The notes under the pieces are model-generated. The model saw nothing but the letters and a program-made list of their open reading frames with translations, had not been told where the DNA came from and ran no database searches. Positions 1 to 9,970 of a stretch of DNA of 64,000 nt are shown piece by piece. Position 1 is the first letter of the stretch; the number at the start of each line of letters is the position of its first letter. The stretch is taken from NCBI GenBank assembly GCA_023249375.1, contig JAHFCT010000015.1, positions 7,040 through 71,039 on the forward strand, read 5' to 3'. The position numbers and the translations under genes are program-made. This DNA is from Gemmatimonadota bacterium (GTDB lineage Bacteria > Gemmatimonadota > Gemmatimonadetes > Gemmatimonadales > Gemmatimonadaceae).

Positions 1-1042
1 CGGGCCGCGCATCGCCGCGTGCGTCTGGCGGCGACTCTCCGCGCGCTTCGCGCCGCAATTCCACCTTCCGCTCGTCACGCGGCGGAGCGGTCGGGCGCCG
101 CTGCAGCGACGTGAGCGGCGTGCGAGGCCTCTCCACCGCGCCGCGCTCCTCGCCTTCGTCGAGCGACTCGTCGTCCGTCTCGTGCAACTCGTCGTCCGCC
201 GGCATCGCTTCGCCCGCAAGCTCGCGCTTGAACTGGGCGAGCGGGATGACGCGGGTCTCGCCCGCGGGATTCCGCAGTGTGACGAGATCGCGGAAGATGT
301 CGGTGGCGTCGATCTTCTCCTCGCCCTGCAGCGTCTGCACGATCTTTCCCTGCTTGGGGAATCGTTTGCGCGCCTGCACGTAGAACTCGTGCTCGTACCG
401 CAGGCAGCACATCAGGCGCCCGCACGCGCCGGAGATCTGCGTGGGAGTGATCGTCGAGAGCCGCTGCTCCTTGGCCAGCGACGTCTTCACCGGCAGCAGT
501 TCGGGGAGCCAGGAGGCAGAGCAGAGCTGGCGTCCGCAGTGCCCAACGCCGTCGAGCCGCTTGGCCTCGTCGCGCGGCCCGATGTGCCACATCTGCACGC
601 GCGCGTCGAAGTGGTTCTCCAGCTGGCGCACGAGCGTGCGGAAATCGACGCGCTCCTCGGCGGTGAAGTAGAACGTCAGCCGACGGCGGTCCCACTGCCA
701 CTCGGCGTCGGAGATCTTCATTTGCAAGCCGAGCGCGCGCGCTTTCTGCACGGCAGCGCGCCGCGCCGTCTCTTCGTCGGAGCGCAGCGTGTTGGCGCGC
801 GCAATGTCGTCGCCGGTGGCCAGGCGGAGCGCGGTACGGAGCGGGTCGCGCTGCTCCTTGCCGTGGGTCGTGCCCGCCTTGCGGCGCTCGGCGAGCTCGC
901 CGGTGGCGTGCACGTGGCCGAGGTCTTCGCCACGCTCGACATCCACGATGATGGCGGCGCGCACCGGTGGCGGCGCCTCGAATGACCAGCGGAAGAACTC
1001 GCGGCGATTGCCCTTGAATGCAACTTCGATCAGATGCTCCAC
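1..1042 (-). CDS. RicT/PSP1 domain protein, 3' end beyond window
   Basis: About 347 codons are visible; the end lies outside the window. The family (YaaT/RicT in Bacillus) is a cysteine-rich cytoplasmic protein of the RicAFT complex, which affects RNA processing. The diagnostic PSP1 core is present: GHCGRQLC near residue 168 and GRLMCCLRYE near residue 210, which supply the conserved cysteines. The tail after about residue 250 is charged and low in complexity. A GTG start is chosen because it lies one base after the accA stop and yields a typical N-terminus (VEHLIEVAFKGN). It is the last visible gene of dnaE-accA-ricT. The family call is secure; the role in this organism is inferred. Confidence 0.85.
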   Translation of the reverse strand, partial: MEHLIEVAFKGNRREFFRWSFEAPPPVRAAIIVDVERGEDLGHVHATGELAERRKAGTTHGKEQRDPLRTALRLATGDDIARANTLRSDEETARRAAVQKARALGLQMKISDAEWQWDRRRLTFYFTAEERVDFRTLVRQLENHFDARVQMWHIGPRDEAKRLDGVGHCGRQLCSASWLPELLPVKTSLAKEQRLSTITPTQISGACGRLMCCLRYEHEFYVQARKRFPKQGKIVQTLQGEEKIDATDIFRDLVTLRNPAGETRVIPLAQFKRELAGEAMPADDELHETDDESLDEGEERGAVERPRTPLTSLQRRPTAPPRDERKVELRREARGESPPDARGDARP

Positions 1043-1043
1043 C

Positions 1044-2009
1044 CTACTCCCCGAACTGGCCCATCTTCAGGAACTTCTCGCGCCGGCGGCGGACCAGCTT
1101 CTCCGGCTTGAGCTTGCGCAGGTCGTCGATCTGTTCGACGAGATGATCATGCAGCGTGGCGGCCGCCGCCTCGTGATTGGCGTGCGCGCCGCCCTCGGGC
1201 TCGGGGAGAATCTCGTCGATGACGCCGAGTTCGAGCAGGTCGGGCGCCGTGATGCGCAGGGCGCTGGCCGCACGCTCGCGCATCTCGGGGCTCTTGCCGT
1301 CCTTCCACAGGATCGCCGCGCACCCTTCCACGGTGATCACCGAATAGACCGAGTGTTCGAACATGTTGACGCGGTCAGCCACGCCGAGCGCGAGCGCGCC
1401 TCCCGAGCCACCTTCGCCAATCACGGTGGCGATAATGGGCACCTGCAGTTCACTCATCACGAACAAATTGCGCGCAATCGCCTCGGACTGCCCGCGCTCC
1501 TCGGCGCCCAGCCCGGCCCATGCCCCCGGCGTGTCGATGAAGGTGAGCACCGACACGTGGAATTTTTCCGCCAGCCGCATGAGGCGCAGCGCCTTGCGGT
1601 ATCCCTCGGGGTGCGGCATCCCGAAGTTGCGGTGAATGTTCTCCTTGGTGTCACGGCCGCGCTGGTGGCCGATGATCATCACCGTTTCGCCGTCGAGACG
1701 CGCCCAGCCGCCAACGATGGCCGCGTCGTCGCGGAATGCGCGGTCACCATGCAGTTCGATGAAATCGGTGAAGCAGAGGCGCACGTAGTCGAGCGTGAAG
1801 GGGCGGCGTGAATTGCGCGCCACTTGCACCTTCTGCACCGGCGTGAGGTTCTTGTAGACCTCGCGGCGCAGTTCGCTCAGCTTGTGCTCGAGCGGCGCCA
1901 ACTCGGCGGTGATGTTGATGCTCTGCTCCGTGGAGCTGCGGCGCATCTCCTCGATCTGCCGTTCGAGCTCCATGATCGGCTTCTCGAATTCAAGGGCAGC
2001 AGTGCCCAT
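1044..2009 (-). CDS. accA: acetyl-CoA carboxylase carboxyltransferase subunit alpha
   Basis: 321 residues, close to E. coli AccA (319). With AccD this cytoplasmic subunit moves the carboxyl group from carboxybiotin to acetyl-CoA, giving malonyl-CoA for fatty acid synthesis. The N-terminal helical part (EKPIMELERQIEEM) is followed by crotonase-fold signatures: GHQRGRDTKENIHRNFG, DTPGAWAGLGAEERGQ, and the oxyanion-hole segment GEGGSGGALALGVAD. The ATG start at 2009 lies one base beyond the dnaE stop; an in-frame extension to 2045 would overlap dnaE and does not look like the family. accD is not in the window. Co-transcription with dnaE is inferred from the 1-nt gap. Confidence 0.96.
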   Translation of the reverse strand: MGTAALEFEKPIMELERQIEEMRRSSTEQSINITAELAPLEHKLSELRREVYKNLTPVQKVQVARNSRRPFTLDYVRLCFTDFIELHGDRAFRDDAAIVGGWARLDGETVMIIGHQRGRDTKENIHRNFGMPHPEGYRKALRLMRLAEKFHVSVLTFIDTPGAWAGLGAEERGQSEAIARNLFVMSELQVPIIATVIGEGGSGGALALGVADRVNMFEHSVYSVITVEGCAAILWKDGKSPEMRERAASALRITAPDLLELGVIDEILPEPEGGAHANHEAAAATLHDHLVEQIDDLRKLKPEKLVRRRREKFLKMGQFGE

Positions 2010-2010
2010 C

Positions 2011-5000
2011 TCAGCTCCCGCGCACCAGGCGCACGCGCTCCTCACCGAGGAGCGCCCGTAACTCCAGCAACGAGGCGCCGGCCGTCGAGACGGTCAGCGA
2101 CGACGAACGGAAGCGCGTCGTCGCGCCGTCCGCGCCCTGCCAATGCACTTCGAGCGGCGCCGATCCGGGATGCGACTCGGCCACCGCGCGCACGTCTTTC
2201 ATCACCTGACCGGCCACGCCACAGTTGGCGGCGAGGCTGATGGCTACCGCAATCTGGCCCGAGGTGCGCAACTCGGCGAGCCGGATGACGCTTTCGACGA
2301 TGAACGTCGGATTGTCGATGCCCTGGTCGCGGCGCGAGTAGCTCCCCTTGATCAGCATCGGGACGTCGGTCTGCACCTTGTCGCCAATGGCGGCCCACGC
2401 CTCGGGGAAGACCAGCACCTCACCGGCGCCGGAGAAATCCTCCACCGACAGCCGCGCAAACTCGGCCCCCGACTTCTTGCTCACCTGTCGCTTGATCGCC
2501 GTCACCACACCGCCGATGGAGACCGGCTGATCAGTCCACTGGCCGAGCCCGGCGACGGTGTGCGACGCCAGCAGCTCGCACTCGGCGCGGAACGGCTCGA
2601 GCGGATGGCCGGAGATGTAGAACCCGAGGATTTCCTTTTCGCGCTGCAGGCGCTCGCTCTCCGACATCGGCTTGATTGCCGGCAACGTGGGAACGATCTG
2701 CTGCTTTGTCTCGCTCGACGCGGCCCCAAAGTCGCCAAAGAGCGAATGCTGTCCCGATGAGCGCTCGTGCTGCAGCAACGAGGCCGACTGCATCGCGCCA
2801 TCGAGCGCGGCGGCGAGCTGGGCGCGATGGCCCAGGCCGTCGAGCGCGCCCGCAAAGATGAGCGCCTCGAACACGCGCTTGTTGCAGGTGCGCAGGTCCA
2901 CGCGCTCGCAAAGTTCGTAGAGCGTGGCCACGTGCTGCGTGGTGCGCGCGGCGATGATGGAGTCGATAGCCGACCGCCCGACATTGCGGACCGCGCCCAG
3001 GCCAAACCGGATACGATCATTGCCGACGACCGTGAACTTGTAGCCCGACTCGTTGACGTCCGGCGGCAGGATCTGCAGGCCGAGATCGCGCGCTTCATTG
3101 ATGTACTTCACGACCGAGTCGGTGTCGCCGATGCACGCAGACAGCAGCGATGCCATGAACTCGGCCGGGTAGTGCGCCTTGAGGTACGCCGTCTGATACG
3201 AGAGGACGGAGTACGCCACCGAGTGCGACTTGTTGAATCCGTAGCGGCCGAAGGTCTCAATCTGGCTGGCGATGTCCTCGATGGTCTTGCGCGCAAAGCC
3301 CTTGGCGATCGCCTTCTCGGTGAACTTGCCGAGTTCCTTGCGGATCAGCTCGGCGTCCTTCTTGCCCACGGCTTTGCGCAGCACGTCGGCCTCGGCGAGC
3401 GAGATGCCGGCCAGCCGCTGCGCGATGCGCATCACCTGTTCCTGATAGGTGATGACGCCGTACGTCGGCGCGAGGATTTCCTCGAGTTCGGGCAACGCGT
3501 AGGCGACGGGCTCTTCGCCCTTCTTGCGGCGGCAATAGACGCGATGCATCCCGGCGTCGAGCGGGCCCGGGCGGAGCAGCGCGTTGGAGGCGACGAGGTC
3601 GTCGAACCGGTCGGCGCGCATGGCGCGCACCATGTCGGTGGCGAGCGGCGACTCGAACTGGAAGACGCCCGCCGTACGCCCGGCGCGCAGCATGCGGTAC
3701 GTGGCGTCGTCGTCGTAGGGAATGGCGTCGAGGTCCACGTCCTTGCCGCGGCGCGCCTTGATGGCGGCGAGGCAGTCGTGGATGATGGTCAGCGTGGTGA
3801 GGCCGAGGAAGTCCATCTTGAGCATCCCGGCCTTCTCGAGCTGGTTCATGTCGTACTGCGTGACGACGACACGTTCGTCGTCGCCGGCGCCCGAGCCCTT
3901 GGACTCCTGCGTGCAGACCGGCACGTATTCGTCGAGCGGCCCCGGCGCGATGACGATGCCCGCGGCGTGAATGCCGGCGTGGCGCGACAGTCCTTCGAGC
4001 GCGATCGCGAAGTCGAAGAGCTGTGCGTGCCGTTCGTCCTGCGCGTACAGCTTGCGCACCTCGGGCACTTTCTCGATCGCTTCCTTGACGGTCAGCGAAT
4101 AATTGGGCGCGTTCGGCACGAGCTTCGCGATGGCGTCGGTCTCGCCGGGGGTGAAGCCGAGGACGCGCCCCACGTCCTTGATCGCGGCACGCGACTTGAG
4201 CGTGCCGAAGGTGATGATCTGCCCCACCGAATCGCGCCCGTACTTGTCGCGCACATAGTCGATGACTTCGCCGCGCCGCTCTTCGCAGAAGTCCACGTCG
4301 ATGTCGGGCATCGACACGCGTTCCGGATTCAGGAAGCGTTCGAAGAGCAGGTCGTACTTGAGCGGGCAGACATCGGTGATGCGGAGCGCATAGGCGACGA
4401 TGGAGCCCGCCGCCGAGCCGCGGCCCGGGCCCACGGGAATGCCGCGGTCGCGCGCCGCCTTGATGAAGTCGGCGACGATGAGGAAGTAGCCGGCGTAGCC
4501 CTGCTTGTTGATGACGTCCAGCTCGTACTCGAGCCGGTCCTTGACGTTGGCCGGCGTGGGCGTGCCGTACCGCGCCTTGGCCCCCTCCGTCGCGAGCCGC
4601 ACGAGGAGCTCGTTTTCCGTCTTGACGCCCTTGGGGAGCGGGAAGGACGGCACGTGGTACTTCTTGCCGAATCGCACGTCGCACTGGTCGGCGACGCTGA
4701 GCGTGTTGTCGAGGACGTCGGCGCGGCCGGCAAAGTGCGCGCTGATTTCGGGGGCGCTCTTGAAGTACAGCCCGCGGTCGTAGCGCATGCGGTTGGCGTC
4801 GGAGCGGTCCTTCTTGAGGCCGATGCAGAGGAGAATGTCGTGCGCGTCGTGGTCCTCGGCGCGCAGGAAATGCGCGTCGTTGGTAGCGACCACCGGCAGG
4901 CTGAGTTCGCCCGCGAGCGCGAAGATGCGCTCGTTCAGGACGCGCTGCTCGCCGGCCTCGTGGGCCTGCACCTCGAGGTAGTAGCGGTCCTTGAAGACGT

Positions 5001-5502
5001 CCGCGTACCATTCGGCGGTGCGCCGCGCGTCGTCGTGCCGGTCGGCGAGCAGGTGCGTCGCGACTTCGCCGGCCATGCAGGCGGAGGAGACGATGATCCC
5101 CTCGTTGTACTTGGCCAGCAGTTCGCGATCCATCCGCGGCTTGCCGTAGAAGCCCTCGGTGTACGCCAGCGACGACAGCTTCACCAGGTTGCGATACCCG
5201 GCGAGATTCTGGGCGAGGAGAATCAGATGGTAATAGTTGCGTTCACCCGGACCGCCGCGCGTGCGCACGCGCCGGCTGCCGGACGCCACGTAGGCCTCCA
5301 TGCCGAGGATGGGCCGGAGCTTGGCCTTTCGGGCCTTCTCCTGGAACTCCCACGCGGCATGCAGGTTACCGTGATCGGTGATGGCGAGGGCTGGCTGCTC
5401 GAACTCCAGCGCCCGCTCGATCAGGTCATCGATCCGGTTCGCCCCATCGAGGAGCGAGAACTCGGAATGGCAATGCAAGTGAACGAACGACATAGAATTC
5501 AT
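2011..5502 (-). CDS. dnaE: DNA polymerase III alpha subunit (DnaE1 type)
   Basis: 1163 residues, the usual DnaE1 length. It is the catalytic subunit of the replicative polymerase. The N-terminal PHP domain opens with FVHLHCHSEFSLLDG. The palm carries PDIDVDF near residue 400 and KMDFLGL near 562, giving the three catalytic aspartates. FNKSHSVAYS, tandem HhH motifs and a C-terminal OB-fold region follow in order. Two close starts exist, ATG 5502 (MNSMSFVHLHCH) and ATG 5493 (MSFVHLHCH); neither has a good ribosome binding site. The gene is first in the dnaE-accA-ricT run and is divergent from the metallopeptidase lipoprotein gene, with a short AT-rich spacer likely holding both promoters. Confidence 0.97.
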   Translation of the reverse strand: MNSMSFVHLHCHSEFSLLDGANRIDDLIERALEFEQPALAITDHGNLHAAWEFQEKARKAKLRPILGMEAYVASGSRRVRTRGGPGERNYYHLILLAQNLAGYRNLVKLSSLAYTEGFYGKPRMDRELLAKYNEGIIVSSACMAGEVATHLLADRHDDARRTAEWYADVFKDRYYLEVQAHEAGEQRVLNERIFALAGELSLPVVATNDAHFLRAEDHDAHDILLCIGLKKDRSDANRMRYDRGLYFKSAPEISAHFAGRADVLDNTLSVADQCDVRFGKKYHVPSFPLPKGVKTENELLVRLATEGAKARYGTPTPANVKDRLEYELDVINKQGYAGYFLIVADFIKAARDRGIPVGPGRGSAAGSIVAYALRITDVCPLKYDLLFERFLNPERVSMPDIDVDFCEERRGEVIDYVRDKYGRDSVGQIITFGTLKSRAAIKDVGRVLGFTPGETDAIAKLVPNAPNYSLTVKEAIEKVPEVRKLYAQDERHAQLFDFAIALEGLSRHAGIHAAGIVIAPGPLDEYVPVCTQESKGSGAGDDERVVVTQYDMNQLEKAGMLKMDFLGLTTLTIIHDCLAAIKARRGKDVDLDAIPYDDDATYRMLRAGRTAGVFQFESPLATDMVRAMRADRFDDLVASNALLRPGPLDAGMHRVYCRRKKGEEPVAYALPELEEILAPTYGVITYQEQVMRIAQRLAGISLAEADVLRKAVGKKDAELIRKELGKFTEKAIAKGFARKTIEDIASQIETFGRYGFNKSHSVAYSVLSYQTAYLKAHYPAEFMASLLSACIGDTDSVVKYINEARDLGLQILPPDVNESGYKFTVVGNDRIRFGLGAVRNVGRSAIDSIIAARTTQHVATLYELCERVDLRTCNKRVFEALIFAGALDGLGHRAQLAAALDGAMQSASLLQHERSSGQHSLFGDFGAASSETKQQIVPTLPAIKPMSESERLQREKEILGFYISGHPLEPFRAECELLASHTVAGLGQWTDQPVSIGGVVTAIKRQVSKKSGAEFARLSVEDFSGAGEVLVFPEAWAAIGDKVQTDVPMLIKGSYSRRDQGIDNPTFIVESVIRLAELRTSGQIAVAISLAANCGVAGQVMKDVRAVAESHPGSAPLEVHWQGADGATTRFRSSSLTVSTAGASLLELRALLGEERVRLVRGS

Positions 5503-5567
5503 AAGGATAGCGCCAGCACCGCGTGGCGTCAAAGCACTTTTCAGACCCGTTTGGAAGGTGTAATTGC

Positions 5568-7793
5568 TTGCTAGTCAATAGGTTAGTTTCACTCGTCGTC
5601 CATCCGATCCTGGCGATCTCGGCCCTTTTGGCGGTGAGCGGGTGCACGCACGAGCGTCTGCTGGCGTCCGGTCGAAGCTACGTGCTTCGAATCGCGGCGG
5701 GCGACATGCAGACCGGACCACTCGGCAACGTGCTGACGCAGCCGCTGTCGGTGTCGGTGGTGGATGCCGCCGGCAACCCCGTGAAGGCGGCGGTCGTGGT
5801 ATTTCGCGTCACCGCGGGGACGTCGGACGGCGCGGCGGTGCTCGATTCGCTCTCCGTGACAGACGCCACCGGCACCGCGCAGGCTGAACTGCGACTGGGC
5901 ACACGCTCGGGGGCGGTCACCGTACTCGCGTTCGCGCCAGGCGCCGAAGATCGCGCGGTGACCATGCGCGCGACAGCGATGGGAGGGCCGACGATCAGCG
6001 GCGTGCTTCCCGTCAACGTGGGACCGGGTGACACGCTGGCGATCGCCGGAGACGCGCTAGGCGGAGTTGGCGCGACGGTAGAGTTTGGCACCACGCGTGC
6101 GAGGCCAGTGAGCGGATCAAATGGCGAACTGCGCGTGGTCGTGCCGGACTGCCTCCCTGCCGGCAGCCTGAGCCTTCGCGTGCTGAGCGGCTCGGCGTGG
6201 ACAGCTCCGGCGACGCTGAGCTATTCATCGAGACGGCGTCCGCTGACACTGCGTCCCCTCGAGGCGGTCACGATAACGGCCACCGAGCTGGCGTCGTGCG
6301 CCGAGTTGACGACGAGCGGCAGCGAGGCGTACCTGCTGATTCCGCAGTTTGCCGCATACGCCGAGTCGCCCGTGTCCACCGTGGTGCGTATTTCGGGCGG
6401 TGGGACGTCGGCTGCGACGGTGTTTGGCGGCGCGATGTCGCCAGCGGGAATGCGCGGGGGGCCCGATGCGCAGTGGGCGATCGACCGCACGCTGCGCGAA
6501 CAGGAGCAGCGGCTCGCACCGCTCGCCCGCGGTGGCCAGGCGTACCGACCGCCGATGCTGGCGCTTACCGTCGGAAGCCTTCGCACCTTTCGCGTCATCA
6601 CGTCGCAGGCGGCCGACCAGTTCACGAACGCCACGGGACAGCTGCGCTACCTCGGCGAACATCTCGGCATCTATGTGGACACGTCCACCGCCTCCGCGTA
6701 CACGGACACGGAGATCGAGCGGCTCGGTCACCTCTTCGACGCCGAGCTCTACCACACGGTGGTGGAGGCGTTCGGACCGGAGTCGGACATCGATCAGAAC
6801 GGCAAGGTGCTGGTCTTTCTGACGCCGCGCGTGAACGCACTGGTGGCGTCTCTCGATTGCGGGGCGCGTGGCTTCGTGACCGGATTCTTCTATGGCCGCG
6901 ACTTGCTGCCGTCTCTGACGAACTCGAATGCGGGGGAGATCTTCTACGCGCTGGTCCCCGACCCGACCGGCCGGTTCAGCTGTTCGCACTCGTCGTATGA
7001 CACGCAGCGATTGGTGTCGAGCACCTTTGTGCACGAGATGCAGCACATGATCTCCTATTTTCACCACGTGGTGGCGCGCGGCGGCGATGCGGAACAGCAC
7101 TGGGTGAACGAGGGCCTGAGCCACATCGCGGAGGAACTGGCCTCGAAGCTGTTCGAGGCGCGGTATCCGCCGCCGCTGAACCGCACGAGCTCGACGCAGC
7201 TCTTTCCCGACTCGGCGGCGCCCTTCATCACGCAGCAGTTGATGAATGCGTACGTGTACCTCAATAGCACGCCGTCGCACTCGGTGACGACATTTGACGG
7301 CACCGGATCGATGGAGGAGCGCGGCGCGGCGTGGATGTTCCTTCGCTGGCTGGGCGACCAGAAGGGCGAAGCGATCTACCGCCGGCTCGTGCAGACGTCG
7401 CTGACGGGTGTCGCGAATATCGAGGCGCGGAGTGGCGAGCCGTTCGGGCAGTTGTTCGGCGATTTCGCGCTGGCGCTGTGGACCGACAGCATTCCCGGCG
7501 TCGCGCGCAGCCAAGTGGCGCCGCGCTATCGATTCCTGAGCAGGAACCTGCGTCAGCTGATGGCGCGGCAGGCGCTGATCTCGGGGTGGCCGGACGAGTG
7601 GCCGGTGAAGCCCGTGAACGTGCCGTTTGGCGGGTACGCCGAGGGATCGCTGATTCAGGGGACGATGGTGTATACGTCGTTTGGGCCGTTCCCGGCGGGC
7701 ACGAGCGCGGCGGTGCTGGGGTTCGGGAAGTCCGCGGGCGGCGCGTTTGGCAAGGCGGAGGGGGCGCAGGTGGGGGTGCTGCGGGTGAAGTGA
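5568..7793 (+). CDS. lipoprotein with Ig-like and IPT-like domains and M30-type zinc metallopeptidase domain
   Basis: 741 residues. A TTG start is preferred: GGAAGG lies 9 bases upstream and it gives a compact lipoprotein signal (VVHPILAISALLAVSGC). A GTG at 5523 is the in-frame alternative. After the lipobox come a Big_1-like Ig domain (about residues 25-125) and an IPT/TIG-like domain (GPTISGVLPVNVGPGDTLAI). The C-terminal half carries HEMQHMISY at residues 489-497 and NEGLSHIAEE from about 514. This HExxH-plus-downstream-Glu layout resembles the M30 hyicolysin family. It is probably anchored in the outer membrane and degrades protein outside the cytoplasm. Substrate unknown. Also visible is DIDQNG, a loop resembling a calcium site. 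Confidence 0.75.
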   Translation: MLVNRLVSLVVHPILAISALLAVSGCTHERLLASGRSYVLRIAAGDMQTGPLGNVLTQPLSVSVVDAAGNPVKAAVVVFRVTAGTSDGAAVLDSLSVTDATGTAQAELRLGTRSGAVTVLAFAPGAEDRAVTMRATAMGGPTISGVLPVNVGPGDTLAIAGDALGGVGATVEFGTTRARPVSGSNGELRVVVPDCLPAGSLSLRVLSGSAWTAPATLSYSSRRRPLTLRPLEAVTITATELASCAELTTSGSEAYLLIPQFAAYAESPVSTVVRISGGGTSAATVFGGAMSPAGMRGGPDAQWAIDRTLREQEQRLAPLARGGQAYRPPMLALTVGSLRTFRVITSQAADQFTNATGQLRYLGEHLGIYVDTSTASAYTDTEIERLGHLFDAELYHTVVEAFGPESDIDQNGKVLVFLTPRVNALVASLDCGARGFVTGFFYGRDLLPSLTNSNAGEIFYALVPDPTGRFSCSHSSYDTQRLVSSTFVHEMQHMISYFHHVVARGGDAEQHWVNEGLSHIAEELASKLFEARYPPPLNRTSSTQLFPDSAAPFITQQLMNAYVYLNSTPSHSVTTFDGTGSMEERGAAWMFLRWLGDQKGEAIYRRLVQTSLTGVANIEARSGEPFGQLFGDFALALWTDSIPGVARSQVAPRYRFLSRNLRQLMARQALISGWPDEWPVKPVNVPFGGYAEGSLIQGTMVYTSFGPFPAGTSAAVLGFGKSAGGAFGKAEGAQVGVLRVK

Positions 7794-7867
7794 CAGCAGA
7801 TGGCAGTGCGCAGAGAGTGATGGAAGACCGTAGACGATGGCACGTTGATGAGGGCACATTGAGCGTG

Positions 7868-8818
7868 ATGAATCCGCGATTCGATCATGTGGTGTATGCG
7901 CTGGCGCTCGGCGCGCTGACGACCGTGGCACTGGACGCGCAGTCGTCGGTGGTCGTGCTGACGCTGCCGGCCAGTGCGCGCGCGGCCGGCGGCGGCGATG
8001 CGGCGCCGTTCGTGAGTGATGCGGCGGCACTCTTCTACGGGGCGCAGCATCTGCCGAATGACCGCTCTGCGTCGTTGAGCGCCGGCACGTGGATTGGCGA
8101 TGTGCAGCTCGCGACGCTCGCCTACTCGACGCCGTGGCGCCGGCGGGTGATTGCGGTGGGCGTGCAGTCGCTCGACTACGGGAGCGTTGATGAAGTGATC
8201 CCGGATCCGCTCGCGGACGGAACGCGCGGTACCGCGACCGGTGGCCGTGTGAGCGGCAGTGAGTTGGCGGCGTCGGTGGGACTTGCGCAGACGATGGGGC
8301 GATCGCGCACGGGCGTGGCGGTCACGTATGTGCATCAGCAGGTGGCGGACCTGAGCGCGTCGGCGGTGACGATGAGTGCATCGCACGGGATCACGATGGG
8401 CGCTTGGGACCTCGATCTTTCGGCGGAGCACGGCGGCGCGCCGGCGGGCAATCCGGCGCAGCGGCATCTCACCGTCCCGTTCACGACACGACTGAGCGTG
8501 GCCACGCCGTCGTGGTCGCTCGCGGGATCGCGCTGGCGTGGCATTGCGGAATACCGTCGCGCGAATCGTGAAGGCTCAACGTCGGTGATCGGTGCCGCGG
8601 GTGCCTTTGCGACAGGCGCGGGCTGGATGCTCGAAGTGCGGGGCGCCGGCGTGTCGTATTCGGATGCGACAGCCCGCGCGCGGTGGTCGGCGGGCGGCAG
8701 CGCAGCACGCGGCGCATGGTCGCTGGACTATGCGTATCAGGGTTTCGGCGCACTGGGCGCCGTGCATCGCATGGGGGTATCGTGGCGCTCGCGCGGCCCA
8801 CGAAGCCCCTCCCGCTGA
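7868..8818 (+). CDS. outer-membrane beta-barrel protein, PorV/PorQ-like
   Basis: 316 residues with a signal peptide (ALALGALTTVALDAQ). The mature start, SARAAGGGDAAPFVSDAAAL, is the hallmark of PorV/PorQ/UPF0164-type barrels, which open with a Gly/Ala-rich segment followed by a 'D-A-AL-Y' stretch. The rest alternates short amphipathic strands and ends in an aromatic strand, as expected for a barrel. In Bacteroidetes such proteins serve type IX secretion; here no other T9SS gene is seen, so function is open. ATG 7868 overlaps a GTG and follows the metallopeptidase gene by 74 bases, a spacer that contains weak AGATGGC-like repeats. The next gene lies 11 bases downstream. Confidence 0.6.
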   Translation: MNPRFDHVVYALALGALTTVALDAQSSVVVLTLPASARAAGGGDAAPFVSDAAALFYGAQHLPNDRSASLSAGTWIGDVQLATLAYSTPWRRRVIAVGVQSLDYGSVDEVIPDPLADGTRGTATGGRVSGSELAASVGLAQTMGRSRTGVAVTYVHQQVADLSASAVTMSASHGITMGAWDLDLSAEHGGAPAGNPAQRHLTVPFTTRLSVATPSWSLAGSRWRGIAEYRRANREGSTSVIGAAGAFATGAGWMLEVRGAGVSYSDATARARWSAGGSAARGAWSLDYAYQGFGALGAVHRMGVSWRSRGPRSPSR

Positions 8819-8829
8819 GCGGCGCCGCC

Positions 8830-9861
8830 ATGCACCTGCGCTGGGGGAGCGTGGGACTGGTGCTGCTCGCCGTGCTTGGCGGCGCGGCGGTGCTGACGGC
8901 GGCGACGCGGAGCGGGCGGTATCTGGTGCGGGCGGCGTGGGAGGAAGGGAAGATCCTGCGGCATCGCCGATCGATTGCCGACTTGGTGCAAGATCCGCGC
9001 ACCGACGCCGTCACGCGGGGCAAACTGCAGCTGGTGCTCGAGGCACGCGCATTTGCGCGCGACTCGCTCGGCTTGCCGGCGCGCGACGCGTTTACGCAGT
9101 ACACGCGCCTGCCCAGCGATACGCTGGTGCTCGTGCTGAGCGGCGCGGCGCGCGACACGCTGGCGCCGGTGACCTGGTGGTTCCCGGTCGTTGGGCGTGT
9201 GCCGTACAAGGGGTTCTTTGACGTCAAGGAAGCGGTGCGCGAGGAGTCGCGCATGCGCGACCGCGGCTTCGACACATACCTGCGGCCGTCTCCGGCGTTC
9301 AGCACGCTGGGGTGGTTCAACGATCCGCTGCTGTCGACGACGCTGCACAGCGATTCGGCCGACGTGGCGAACACCGTGGTGCACGAGCTGACGCACAATC
9401 GGTTCTACGCGCCCGGCGAGGCCGTGTTCAACGAGAGCTTTGCGAACTTCGTCGGCGCGCGCGGGGCCGCGGCGTTCTTTCGCGCGCGCGGCGACTCCGC
9501 GAATGCCTCGGCGTGCGAGCGGCGCTGGGACGACGAGAAGCGGCTCGGCGCCTTCTGGACGCGCGTCAAGGACTCGCTTGAGGTAGCGTACGCGGCGCAT
9601 CCGGGCACCGACGGCCGGGCCGCGAGGCTCAGTGCGCGCGACAGCGTGTACACGTGGGCGCGGCGCCAGTTGGTGGACAGCGTCGGACCACGGCTCACGA
9701 CATTTCCGGCGTGGTATGCGAGCCGTGTGCGACTCGACAACGCGGCGCTGCTGGCGCGGCGCATCTACATGACCGATCTCGGCGCGTTCGATGTGGTGTG
9801 GGAGCGCGAAGGGCGCGACCTCAAGCGGACGATCGAAGCGGTGATCGCGGCGCGGCGCTGA
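8830..9861 (+). CDS. putative membrane-anchored aminopeptidase (COG4324-like)
   Basis: 343 residues. One N-terminal membrane segment (GSVGLVLLAVLGGAAVLTAA) anchors the protein, followed by a helical region and a zinc peptidase core: HELTHNRFY at residues 185-193, then FNESFANFVG, whose Glu (about residue 202) fits as third ligand. The spacing HExxH-N12-E and the surrounding YAPGEAVFNESFA match the predicted aminopeptidase family Aminopep (PF10023). ATG 8830 is 11 bases after the barrel gene stop; an upstream in-frame GTG would overlap that gene. The function is assigned only from the family signature; no substrate is known. Confidence 0.75.
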   Translation: MHLRWGSVGLVLLAVLGGAAVLTAATRSGRYLVRAAWEEGKILRHRRSIADLVQDPRTDAVTRGKLQLVLEARAFARDSLGLPARDAFTQYTRLPSDTLVLVLSGAARDTLAPVTWWFPVVGRVPYKGFFDVKEAVREESRMRDRGFDTYLRPSPAFSTLGWFNDPLLSTTLHSDSADVANTVVHELTHNRFYAPGEAVFNESFANFVGARGAAAFFRARGDSANASACERRWDDEKRLGAFWTRVKDSLEVAYAAHPGTDGRAARLSARDSVYTWARRQLVDSVGPRLTTFPAWYASRVRLDNAALLARRIYMTDLGAFDVVWEREGRDLKRTIEAVIAARR

Positions 9862-9933
9862 TCGCGCTGGCCTCGTAGAGCAACGTACCTAGAGCCCGAG
9901 TGCGTTCGTGCTGGCGGAACGTGTCACGGCTTT

Positions 9934-9970
9934 CCACGGATGATACGGATTGAACGGATGGACACGGATT
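9934..9970. repeat. CCACGGATGA-type dispersed repeat, single arm
   Basis: A run of variants of 'acggat' (ccacggatga, tacggattga, acggatggac, acggatta) fills the spacer between the converging aminopeptidase and helicase genes and supplies the helicase stop codon. It closely matches the arms of the long palindrome at 24631-24785 (both share ccacggatga, acgg and ttgaa in order). It is probably a solo copy of a dispersed intergenic element. Confidence 0.6.

Noticed and set aside
2767-5574. 935-codon open frame on the plus strand opposite dnaE
   Set aside because: It is antisense to a fully recognisable DnaE; the arginine-, histidine- and valine-rich product has no motif. Long antisense frames are expected at this GC content.
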